DNA of 64,000 nt from Akebia trifoliata (taxonomy: Eukaryota > Streptophyta > Magnoliopsida > Ranunculales > Lardizabalaceae): contig CM030714.1 of assembly GCA_017979445.1 (NCBI GenBank), positions 9,685,069 through 9,749,068 on the forward strand. The letters run 5' to 3'. Position numbers and translations under genes: made by a program. This document shows positions 10,911 to 24,117 of this stretch, one piece after another. Each line of letters opens with the position of its first letter. The first letter of the stretch is position 1. Below the pieces are notes generated by a model, which made no database searches, was not told the DNA's origin, and worked only from the letters and a program-made list of their open reading frames with translations.

Positions 10911-11824
10911 AATTTTTTTTAAAGGACACGTTCTAAACACTCTTGCACCCACTCAAATATTTTCAATCTTATGCATTATCCTTTCTTTAACTCAAAAAAT
11001 CTAAAAAATAGATATTCGTACTTCACTTATGGCCAATACATGGTAACCACCAACTTGATGGGTGAGATGAGGTGTCCGACACCTTCCTTGTCTTACAACC
11101 GAATCTCTTTACCTTTAAACTCTAGGTTAAGATTAGATTTAAGTCTTCAATTCCTTGAAAAAAATGAATTTCAAAATTATTTTTATGATGTCCATTCACA
11201 CATTAAATTCTTTCATGAAAAAAAATAGCAAATCTTTAGGCAAGTCCATACTGGACTTTATTGAGGCCTATTATCTATCAAAAGCCCAACAAAGTGACCC
11301 ATTTATAAGGACTCATATATATATATATATATATATTACAATTGCACATGGTCTTATATATTAGAACACGGACTCTATGTACATGTCCATCATACTTACG
11401 CTTTAAGTGGACTTTGGTTAGGGGATTTTTTTTTCAAATGGGTAGACCAAAAGGCTAGGAAATCAAACTTATGAAAAGGTGTTTAAGTGAAATTTTTGAA
11501 AAAAGAAAGCCATTCCTTCTTCAATTATTCCAACTACTGTAAGGGGAATTAGACTTTGGGTTGATGAGTCCGACAAACATATATCATTGGTAATGGAGAT
11601 TTCAAAAGTAGGGTGTTGGATGATATATTATTGCAAACTGAGTCGTTTGATTTATAGTGAGCGATCAAGATTGATAAGGGTTGTTCCTATTAATGAAAGA
11701 TGACTAAATTAGTTGGTAAGATATGACAGTACGTGGACATTGTTGGGAAGGGAAATATGGTAGTTTTGTTGCTTGACAATGAGTATTAGTGATAATCATT
11801 GGTAGAGAAAATGTGTATTAGTTT

Positions 11825-13678
11825 TGTAGACATAAAATTTTTTAGTCCGAAGATCTCTACTAATTGGGTTTAGAGTTGCCACCATTCTTTTTTTAGAAAA
11901 TGATTGAATATGCATCCAAAAAGTAGTTTTGTAAAAATTTGTTTTAGTAACGACTCTCATACGCATAAAGTCCATTAGTCCACCTTAAATCTAGATTATG
12001 TAGTCCATGTTAAGGAATAGGGAAGGTGTTAGGCACCATACTCCCTCCATCAAAGGTGGTAACCTCGGATTCGGTCAATTTGGAAAATAAAATAAAAATT
12101 AGAAAAATAGGTTGTGTCCTCGAGTGTAAGAGACTTTGATTTAGATTTAAACTAAAGAGAGCTTCTTTATTGAGGAAGGGGCCTTATCATGGTTCATTCT
12201 TTTGAACATATTTGAAAAATATAAACTCTTTGGTTAAGGGCCTACTTTCTTAAGAAAAGGGCCCAATGCTTTAGTCTAGAAAGTGTTTTATAGTAGGTAC
12301 ATTAGAGTAGGGATTTTTAGAAAATATTTTGTTAAAGGATTTTTCAACCCCTTCCCATTTGATCGAGTTGGAATCCAATCTACCGAAAATAGGAGAGGGT
12401 ATTCTTACATCTTAGGGTTGATCTAAAATAAAATAGAGAGGAGTAGAAGAGGGGAAAATATGGAGAGGAAAGAGAGGGGGGGGGGAGAACTATTATTATT
12501 TTTTATTTTTTTATTTTTTTATTTTTCTTTTTTAGTCTATATCTTACCTTGTTCTTCTTCCTCTTTAACTTAGTCTTGGTATGTGGATATGTATAATTTT
12601 TAGTGATTGATGGACGTAAGTATGAAGATTGTGAGAGAAGGGTAAAGAGAATTAAGGGATAGTTGAGACTTGATAAGGGATTCAAGTCTTGGGGGGAATT
12701 GTGGTAAGAATGGGGAGGGGGTTATAGGACTTTTGAGGGGACTTTTAGAGGTAAAATGGGATGAAAAGGTAAAAGAGGTAGAATGGTGTGAGGTTTGTGA
12801 ATGGGGTGTGTGTAAATTAATGGTGGTAAAAGAGTATTTGTGGAATAGGTTTTTTGTGATCCAAATGGATTGGATCTTTCAACCCATTTGGATTGATTGT
12901 TAGGTGAGTTGAATGGAGTAGGTTTTGATTAAAAGAATGAGAATGTAAAAGGGTGTATGTAAATTAAGGGTAGTAGAAGGGTATTTGTGGAAGGATGGTG
13001 TAAATGAGTTTTTTGTGATCTAAATGAATTAGATCTTTCAATTTATTTGGGTTGAGTATAAAGTGAGTTGAATTAAATGGATTTTGATTAAAAGAATAAG
13101 GGTGTAAGAGGGTGGTTGTTAATTTTTTGGAAAAATAAAGGATATGGTGACATATGTCAAAGAGGTATGGGGGTGTGTGTTAGATGAGTTGATTAGAGAG
13201 AATGGGTGTGAGGATAGCTTGTGATGAGAGATTTAAAGAGAATGATAGGGGTAGGTTATGACATGAGTATGGGTTGAGATGTAGGTAAGTTGGTTTTTTT
13301 ATAGAAAGGTGATGGGGTTGGTATACGGATTAAGGAGGTGGTGACCTTGTCTCATTGTTATGATCATTGGGCTTAGGCTTTAGGTTGGAATTTTAAGTTG
13401 GGTTGAGAGGTGAGATGGTTTAGGTCTAGTGGGCTTAAGGGTTAGGTTGGATTTGATTAGGTTAAGGTGTGTATAGGATTGGGTTGGGTTGAGAGGTGAG
13501 GTAGTGATGGTTATGTGGGTGAGAAGTTCTTAGCCTATGAACCAAGCTAAAAGGAGTCCTAGGCCATTTATTCAAAATAAAACAAGTTTTTTGGGGGTTT
13601 GGACTTTGAGGCCTATTCGATTTTCACGTATTTTTGGGCACTTTACATTGAGGGTTCGTTCAAATTTGGGTGTCTATA
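11825..13678. mobile_element. Solo LTR, 1.85 kb, 5-bp target-site duplication AGTTT
   Basis: Starts TGTAGACATAAAATTTTTTA and ends GGTGTCTATA, a near-perfect short inverted terminus (TGTAGACA/TGTCTATA). The 5 bases AGTTT occur directly before (11820-11824) and after (13679-13683), as expected for LTR-retrotransposon integration. It contains GAAGGTGTTAGGCACCATAC, shared in character with the LTR at 17950. No internal domain or second LTR is present, so it is a solo LTR left by recombination. The class is probably Gypsy, by inference from sequence style. A G-run occurs at about 12477-12486. Confidence 0.75.
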
Positions 13679-13683
13679 AGTTT

Positions 13684-15254
13684 AGACACTTTCACATGCA
13701 AGATAGTGGAGGACTCACATATAGGGAAATGATATTTTGTGAAATTTTAAATTGAATTTATTCTTGGTAATCAATTGCATAACCCTAAAAGGGTTTATAT
13801 AGAAATAAAGAAAATCCTAACTAATCTGCAATCAAATAAGATCTTTATCTAAATCTCTAGCAAACTAATCCTATCGAAATCTTTAACTAACCAATCCTAT
13901 CTAAATCAGATCAATATGATTCGGTGTAACCAGTACACCTTATTACACTGCTTCAAATTAATACTCTTAACATCTCTAATGGACAAAGAAGGTGATGTGG
14001 GTTGAAGAGCAAAATAGCAATGGTAAATGAGTAAAAATAAAATAAAAATCCAACCTCTTTGGTCTTAGAGCAAATAATGCTATAATGTTTTGTAATGTTG
14101 AAGTTATAACTTGAACCAAACTTTCGTAATGTTTGAATGGTGTGTTTTAATCTTAATTAGGGTGTGATAAATAATTTAAGAAATTCGAGTGTAATATGTA
14201 AACAGAGCCAATAGCAGTTTTCTTACTAAATGGAAGAAGGTTAAGTAAGGATAAGTAGTTTGTTAATCACGTGACTACCTTAGGTACATAGTTTAGTCCT
14301 GGTTACATCAAATATAATATTTTGATGTATCAATGTACATCCTAATACCCATAGGTCATGAGTTTAATGCTCAGTACGAGCATTGATTCCTCAGGGCCAC
14401 CTAGGGAGAGCGCACCCTTACTTACCTTACCCAATGCGTGTGACGTGCGTGCGTTGCACATGCCCCAAGACTAAGAAGACCATGGTCAATTTGATTTTAC
14501 TTTTCATAAAAATGGGGAGTCCAATGAGCCAAATTGACAAGGTCATATGTGATGACAAAACAAGTTTTGATTAGTCTATCAATCTTTCAAATCATCTATA
14601 ATTTCCCTCCCAAATTGGGTCAAATTTATTTGACCAAGTAAAATTTCGAGTTCCAAGTCCTCTAAAAGAGTATTCGTGGACGTGGACCCAACGTTTTTGT
14701 CTTTTACGATTTAATGGATCCAACAAAGTCACGGATTTGGTTGGTTGACGTGGACTGGAAACGAACAAAGAACATGGCCGAGGTCTGAGGCTGCTCAGAA
14801 TGTTAGGCAGTTTTACAAAGAGAGAGCACGTGATTGGTCATGACAGGTCCCATCAAAGATTATGGAATCCCATGTTCGGTTCTCCTATTCCTGATTGGTA
14901 TACAAAGTCCAAATTTCAACCCACGAGGAGAGGCAGAATTTCCGTTTCCCAAATTCGATATAATATTATCCTTACAGCCAAACAAAATAGAGTCCAACCC
15001 TCCTTAGTTACAATACACGTGGCGTTTTAAATTTATTTCACGCCCTTATATTTCTACAAAATTTAAAATACCACCTACAAATACCACGTGTAATTCAATA
15101 AAAAGGGTTTTTTCAAAATTTTGAAGCGGATTAACGGCTTCAAAGTTTTTTTCAAACAGAATAGAAGGCACTTTTTCTTGGTTTGACAAATCTTCGTTTT
15201 TTTGTCCTACCATGGAGATTCGATGCCATGTGACGGGCCACTAAATCTAAAGGT
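13684..15254. other. Intergenic, no gene seen
   Basis: AT-rich. About 14340-14480 is richer in GC and reads GGTCATGAGTTTAATGCTCA then CCACCTAGGGAGAGCGCACC. This resembles the downstream part of a tRNA-derived SINE, but no A box or poly(A) tail with duplication was found. No coding exon was recognised. Confidence 0.4.
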
Positions 15255-15665
15255 TATTTTTGTATGCCCCTTAAGTTTTGGTGAATATTTGATGTACCTC
15301 CTCCATGTTTTAAAATCGACAAATCTTCTTGACCTCAGTCTTTTATTTTAGAGACTAACATAAAATGACCTAATCTTCCATTTCTAGTAAAATAATTCTT
15401 ATTTATTATTATTTTTTAAACCAAAATATATCATCTTCATCTTTAAGGTTTAAATTTGCTTACACTTGTCTGCAGCCTTAGAATGTACCTCCATTATCCT
15501 TCAAATCTCACAAATAAGATATTACTTGAGTCTAAAAATCAATTGTCAAGAAAGTCTAGGGTTTTTTTGGCTAGAGATTGAATATGAGGGTACTTAGGAC
15601 ATTTTCTATTAATCTTCTGAAGTAGACTGAGGTCAAGGGGGTATGTCATCCGTTTGAAAACATAT
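15255..15665. repeat. Dispersed foldback repeat copy
   Basis: Left part GTTTTGGTGAATATTTGATG, then CTTGACCTCAGTCTTTTA. The right part AGACTGAGGTCAAGGGGGTA is the inverted counterpart, followed by GTTTGAAAACAT, the inverse of ATGTTTTAAAATC. The ends therefore form a foldback of about 75 bases around an AT-rich centre. Confidence 0.55.
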
Positions 15666-16257
15666 GTTGGTGTCTAAAAATAGTTAACAGAATGTAGAGT
15701 TGTACGGATCTTGTGAGCAAAAAGTCTCTCCTAACAAGGGAAACTTTGTTGAAAGTAGAAACACGTGATCAAAGCGGCAGAGTTCCGTGATTTAACTGAC
15801 TTTTAACGGAGGGAAAGACACGAACGCCTAATCCACAACTTTTGACTAACCGAAATTGCCACATATTACGGCAGTTAAAACATTTCGTAAACGGCAATTT
15901 ACCACATTGATATCGTGCGCTTTACGACCTTCATGAAAAGTGAGACCCACCTTACACATGATTATGGGTCCGACCTAAGTTATTCCCTCATTGCCAAAGT
16001 GATTAACCTGATTGGATGATCACAACCATCAAGCTTTTTCATGGATAGACCATAGATGAACATTTATTATTGATTGTTAATTTATTTTGGGTAATATTGC
16101 AATCCGAAATCACTTCATATAGTTTGTTATATAAGAAAAATTATGACTAGACTTATCTATTATAATTTTATTAAAAAAATTCTCTTACTTTATCTATCAA
16201 GTTTGTTACTTAACATAACCTTATTTTATGAATCAGATTAAGATGACTAATATAGTA

Positions 16258-16600
16258 AGATTTAAAATCTTACTAAGAGTGTTTGGGGCCACATGGATTG
16301 TCAAATTGCAATTTTTTAGATTTCTTGAAAAAACTCAGGTTCAAAGATTTTTTTTTTTTTAAAACAAAAACCCTTTTAAACTTGATCGAAGGTATTTAAA
16401 ATAGATGGCTACTGAATTCCCAAATTTAAAATTAAAATTCAACGGTGAAAATTTACTCTTTTTCGAAATCCACTAATCAAAATTCTTGGAATTTTATCCT
16501 TTATAACACTGTTACATTAGATCATGGTTTTAGATGCCACAAATTGATGCGGGTACCATCCTTTTCAAGGTAGGTTAAGTAACAAATTAACCACATAAAT
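16258..16600. repeat. Dispersed repeat copy (family of 20828)
   Basis: Shares CAAATTTAAAATTAAAATTC, GAATTTT.TCC.TTATAACAC and the order of other phrases with the element at 20828-21190. Ends are less clear here. No ORF. Confidence 0.45.
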
Positions 16601-17944
16601 TTGAATTGTATGATGTGGATAACCAACTTTATAAAGTAAAGTTCCTCGGAGTTGTCAAAACTCCAAGAGAGTTTTTGTAATAAAAATGCAACAGTTACGT
16701 TGGGTAAATCGCTCTAAAATTATACCATTGATCAGGATCAAACATATGTCACCTTAAGATAAATAGTTAATGAGAGTGGAATAAACTCCTTATTTACAGC
16801 AAGTAGTTGAGAATGGAACGTGTACCTTGGATTTATCTTGAATGGGATATAATCTTTTATGAGAAATATCAAGACACCATGAGAGGACGATCCAAATCTA
16901 TATACAATGACGAAATCTCATAAGCAAATAATCATGGATCTCAAAAGTGAAAGAATAGATTAGGAATAAGGCAACAAGTGTAATTAATCATTAGAGACTT
17001 TTTGATTGGTACCACACCAGTGTCTGAAGATGAAGAAAACAATTGATATCAAACACAAGATGTTGGTGATCTCAATGTGTTGTGACGAAAAAAAAAGAAG
17101 TTATATATGTTTTCTCATCTTGAATTTTAGTATTTCTTATTATCGGCTTGCATATAATCTTTTCTTAACCATTTGCTTGTTCATAAAGTCGATAATGAGA
17201 AATATTGTCATTTGGTTATTGTGGGCTTGATGTTGGCTAATCCAAGTTCGGGTGGTTGATTGACCCTAGCAAACCCTAAAGAGGTTGGCTATGCGTCTAC
17301 ATTCTAATAATTCATAATTTAATTTATGATCGATACAGTAAAAAACTTTCTTTGTAAGCATTTTCGATTCTTGATTCCTATTGATTCTAATTCTCAATCT
17401 GTTCAATTCCAAGTTATTCGATTCTAATTTGCTTAAAATAAAATTGGATCTAAAATCCAGGGTTTTAGTTTCGATTCTAATTGATTAAATGAGTATTATT
17501 GTTATATAATATCATTTTAATATATTATTTTGAATAGGACTTACATTCTATTAAATCCAAGTCTAGTCCGAAGTTAACGAGCTTGAAAACTAGGAGCTTC
17601 ACCCTTTTTAATTCTTAACTTTAAGATCTAGTCTTAGCTCATATTTTTTTGCTAGGTCAATGGGTCATTGGTGTCAAATGTTCCTTATGGTATCAAAGCT
17701 CAAGCTCCACTGAATACATCGATCTTTATGCATCGTTTCTTCGGCGATGACGGTGACGCCATCCGTCATTGCCAGACATAAATCTTTTTTGTTTTTTCTC
17801 ATTCTTCACTTATATTTTTGTTTCTTTCAATAAAAATCCTACATTTCTTCATATTTCTACAAACCTCCTCAATTAAAGAACTCATGTCTTACGATCTCAA
17901 ATAGTGTTTTATTTAATATCTCTTCAATGAGCCTTTTTCTATTT
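16601..17944. other. Intergenic, no gene seen
   Basis: AT-rich spacer. About 17360-17480 holds GATTCTAATT/GATTCCTATT phrases reminiscent of the interior of the hAT-like elements. No exon was recognised. Confidence 0.4.
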
Positions 17945-17949
17945 AAACC

Positions 17950-19675
17950 TGAAAGCGCCCTCGATCCGCGGGGTGCGCGGATCCGCTTTTGACCCTTGAG
18001 GTTTGGGAGTCGCCACCTAGTTATTACGGTCTAGGAACCAATTTGACCCTACAATGGATAAAAAGAACTAATCTACTATAGAAATCTGAATCCGGGGATC
18101 ATGTTACGGGGTTGGAAGGTGTTAGGCACCAACCCCGCCGACCAATGCCGGTCTCTACTTATCCCAAATATAACTACATCGCTAATGATAAAACCTAGAT
18201 TAAAAAAATAATAAAAAAAAACCTTACCTTCGATCTGCAAAAGTACTATTCCCTCAGATCTGAAAAACAGTTCCTTGTACCGTACTCCTTGCTTCGTTTT
18301 GTCTCCGGATCTGATTTCTGATCTCCGAGGCAAGGTGTCTCCTTCTTGGATCTGGATGCTTTGAATTTGTGGTGGATTTTTGGGATGTTTTTGGGAGGTT
18401 TTTGGGTGTTTTTTAGGCTAAAATCGAAGTTGGGATGTTTGGGAAGGAGTTGGGACTCCAAAATTAGGGTTTTGGAGGGGTTGTGGAGGCTTCTTCACCT
18501 ATTTTTTCTAGGGTTTTTTCTTTGATACGAAAATAGGGTGTGGAGGCTCCTATTTATAAAGTTTTTAGAAGCATTAGGGTTTGATTAGGATTTGATTAGG
18601 GTTTCTTATAGGGTTTCAATTAGGGTTTTGACTTAGTTTTTAGGGTTTTAGGGTTTTGACTTTAGTCTTATGAGATTGACTTGATTAGTTTAGATTATGA
18701 TTTTGATTTAGGGTTTTGACCTTAGTCTTATGAGATTGACTCGATTAGTTTAGATTAGGGTTTTTATTTAGGGTTTTGACTTTAGTTTTATGAGATTGAC
18801 TTTAATATTTGACTCTAGTCTTACTTAATTGACTTTAATTTTGACTTTAGTCTTGCTTAATTGACTTTAATACCTTGACTTCAGTCTTGCTTGATTTACT
18901 TTTAATTTTTGGAGAACCCCCTTCTATTATATCTTTAATTCTTTGGACCCCCAAATGGAGTGGTCCTTAAAGAAATATCCCACGAACCCTCAACAATTTT
19001 ACCCGAAAGTCCGATTGATCAATTTTTTAGGTTCAAAATTTTAAATTAATTTCATTAATGTTTTACTTTAATTATTTAATGTTTTATTTATTAATTTCGA
19101 ATTTTTTAATTATGAAAATTGTGAAATTACCATTTTGCCCTTGGAGAGGATTTTTTACGTTCTAAGTCGTTTTTCAATGTTTCAGGATGTTTTGGAATCA
19201 GTTTTTCGTAAGGAATTTAATGGGAATGTTGGTTTTTGTCATTTATGAAGTTTTTTGTATGAAATGATTGTGAACTTTATGAGGGGTATTTTCGTAATTT
19301 TATCAAATTTTGTGAAAATTGGCGAAGTGGTTTACTTGGTTTCGATTTGTTATTTAATGTGTTTGAGTGAGTTTTCCTAAGCGTAATGCAGGCTCTAGGG
19401 TTGTTTTGATGTTAGGGGTAATTTGGTAATTTTAGTGATTTTTATCGTGAAACTTCTTTTTGGTTTGTAAGATGATGATTTCTATGTTTTTGGGGTCGTA
19501 TTTTCCTAGCGTAGCGTGGTTTCTAAGTTTTGTCAGTTCGAGATACCTCATCCGGATTTCTGAAACATATCCGGTAACAAAATAAAGCATTGGAATAGAC
19601 ATCCATCATTGGGAACATTTGCGATCGGGTCGACGAGTTGATTAATCAGGCGAATGCAAAAATGGGGTGTCTACA
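17950..19675. mobile_element. Solo LTR, 1.73 kb, 5-bp target-site duplication AAACC
   Basis: Starts TGAAAGCGCCCTCGATCC and ends GGGGTGTCTACA, so the termini are TG..CA. AAACC is present at 17945-17949 and again at 19676-19680, an exact 5-bp duplication. The left part contains GAGTCGCCACCTAGTTATTA and GGAAGGTGTTAGGCACCAAC, phrases that mark a widespread plant LTR family. About 18590-18850 has short repeats of AGGGTTTTGACTTTAG. No gag/pol or partner LTR is present. By style this is related to the LTR at 11825-13678. Confidence 0.85.
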
Positions 19676-19944
19676 AAACCACATAATTCTAATTCGTATG
19701 CTTCTAGGAGAGATCATGATGGACTTGATCTAGTATGCCACCGACTCTGACAAACTCAAAATGAGCGGGATGCACTAGTGATGGATGTCACAGACATGCG
19801 GTGATCACCATCAAGCTCGATTGGTTGTTGGTGGCAATCCATAATCAATTTTTCATGAGATCAAGAGCGAATTATTCAATTAAATCAATTGCACACTCTT
19901 TCTCCAAAAGACCATACAATTACGAGATAATATAAGATAATAAA

Positions 19945-20670
19945 ATGTATCATATTATGATGCATTAGTTATATTATATCATTATCAATGTACCTCAATA
20001 CAAAAGGAAAGTAGTGATGGAGAATAAAATATTGAGCAATATCTATTAAGATATTTTATATTAAGAATTATTATAGATAATTAGTATCTCTATATTAGGC
20101 TAGTTTTTATATTTTGGTTGATGTAATCTCTATAAATATCTTAGTATGGTTCATGTAACAATCATCCGATAATACTTAATAAATGAGATTTTACAGCTTT
20201 GATACCATGATAAGCTTGGGGGGCCAACTTAAAATCAATTGACAATGAGTGGAGAGACCTAAGAGCTTATAAGGAGAGAGACAAGGCAATGAATGTCTGA
20301 TGTGGGACTAAACTCAACACGCTCCCATACGTGGGTGTCGGACTGGGCCAAAGCACTTGGATATATGAATTAGGTGACGTGAAAGAAAGAAAGGCCCGTT
20401 CTAATACCATGTATAATCTGTTTTATTGCATATTTTTGGATGATCATTACATGAACCATCTTAGGATATTTAGAGTGATTACATCAACCAAGATATAGAA
20501 AGTAGTCTAATATAGGGACATTAATTATCTATAATAATTTCTAATATAAAATATCTTAATAGATATTGTTAAATATTTTATTCTCCATCACTACTTTCCT
20601 TTTGTTATGAGTTACATTGATAAGGATACAATGTATCTCACGAATCTCATGCTTCATAATATGATGCATG
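19945..20670. repeat. Large inverted repeat, arms about 220 bp, spacer 271 bp
   Basis: The left arm (about 19945-20167) and right arm (20439-20670) are inverted copies. GGAAAGTAGTGATGGAGAAT in the left corresponds to ATTCTCCATCACTACTTTCC in the right, and GGTTCATGTAACAATCATCC to GGATGATCATTACATGAACC. Identity is roughly 85-90% by eye. The arms contain a TATA-like TCTATAAATATC. The spacer includes GTCTGATGTGGGACTAAACT. It may be two head-to-head LTR fragments or one foldback element. Confidence 0.75.
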
Positions 20671-20827
20671 AGATTCTCTTGCACGCAGATATCTATTGGC
20701 ATGGGTAGAGATATCTTAACACGTAGATATCCATTTTTGGCATGGGTAGAGATATCTTAAGTGGGACCTAAAACAGTTAAATTCCATTCAAAGCCACGTG
20801 TCCTAATTAGAGAAAAGATACAATTTT

Positions 20828-21190
20828 CTTACTAACTTAGTAAAGATTTTAAACTTACTTAGAGTCGGTTTGCTCAAATGGATTACCACATTACAATCCA
20901 ACACTACAGCCGTCTAAATTTCATTGAAAAACTCAAATTAAAAAAAAAAAATTCATTTTTTTATTTTTAGGCATGATCCAAGATTTTGAAAAGGGACAAT
21001 TAATGAACTACCCCATAACTCCAAAATTTAAAATTAAAATTCAACTATTAAAAATAACTTTTTTTTTTTTCAAAATTCATAGAATTTTGTTCTCTACAAC
21101 CCTGAATCATCGGATCATTATTTTTGATGTCACAAAGTGGGCCCAAGGGTCCTTAGTAAAGGTGAAATCCTTACTAACTTAGTAAGGCTA
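20828..21190. mobile_element. Non-autonomous element upstream of the endoglucanase gene
   Basis: Both ends carry the near-palindrome CTTACTAACTTAGTAAAG / CCTTACTAACTTAGTAAGG. The interior has A- and T-runs and no ORF of interest. Related pieces are at 7640 and 16258. Its right end lies about 360 bp before the endoglucanase start codon, so it forms part of the upstream region of that gene. Confidence 0.55.
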
Positions 21191-21541
21191 GTCAGTCTCT
21201 TAGAGAAAATAAAGTTCCCTTGACACGAGGACCAACAGTGAGAATCATATTCTCTCGTCTCACGTCACGTTCCTGACTTAAATTCCTACCGTTATTTAAC
21301 AGTTTTTTTTTTTCTTTTGGTGCTGTCCCCACAACACTTGTCGTTCACTCAAACGTCCGATATTTCGCAGCAGATCACGTCCCGTGATCAATCCTCTCTC
21401 TCTCTTCCAACGACCAACCGCCCATATTTCCTCCTCTCCTTATCCATAAATTGCAACCCAAACCTCCCATTTCACTCACAAGTTTCATCACTTAGTAATA
21501 TTGCTAGAAACAAATAGTTCCAAGTTGGTCGAACTTAGTAG

Positions 21542-24064
<2,523 letters not shown>

Positions 24065-24117
24065 TATAATGTAACTCAAATGGCTTGATTTCGACTTTAA
24101 GAACTAGCTTTAATGTA

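Noticed and set aside
14340..14480. Possible SINE (GGTCATGAGTTTAATGCTC and CCACCTAGGGAGAGCGCACC)
   Set aside because: No A box, no tail and no target duplication could be found; left as unassigned repeat-like DNA.
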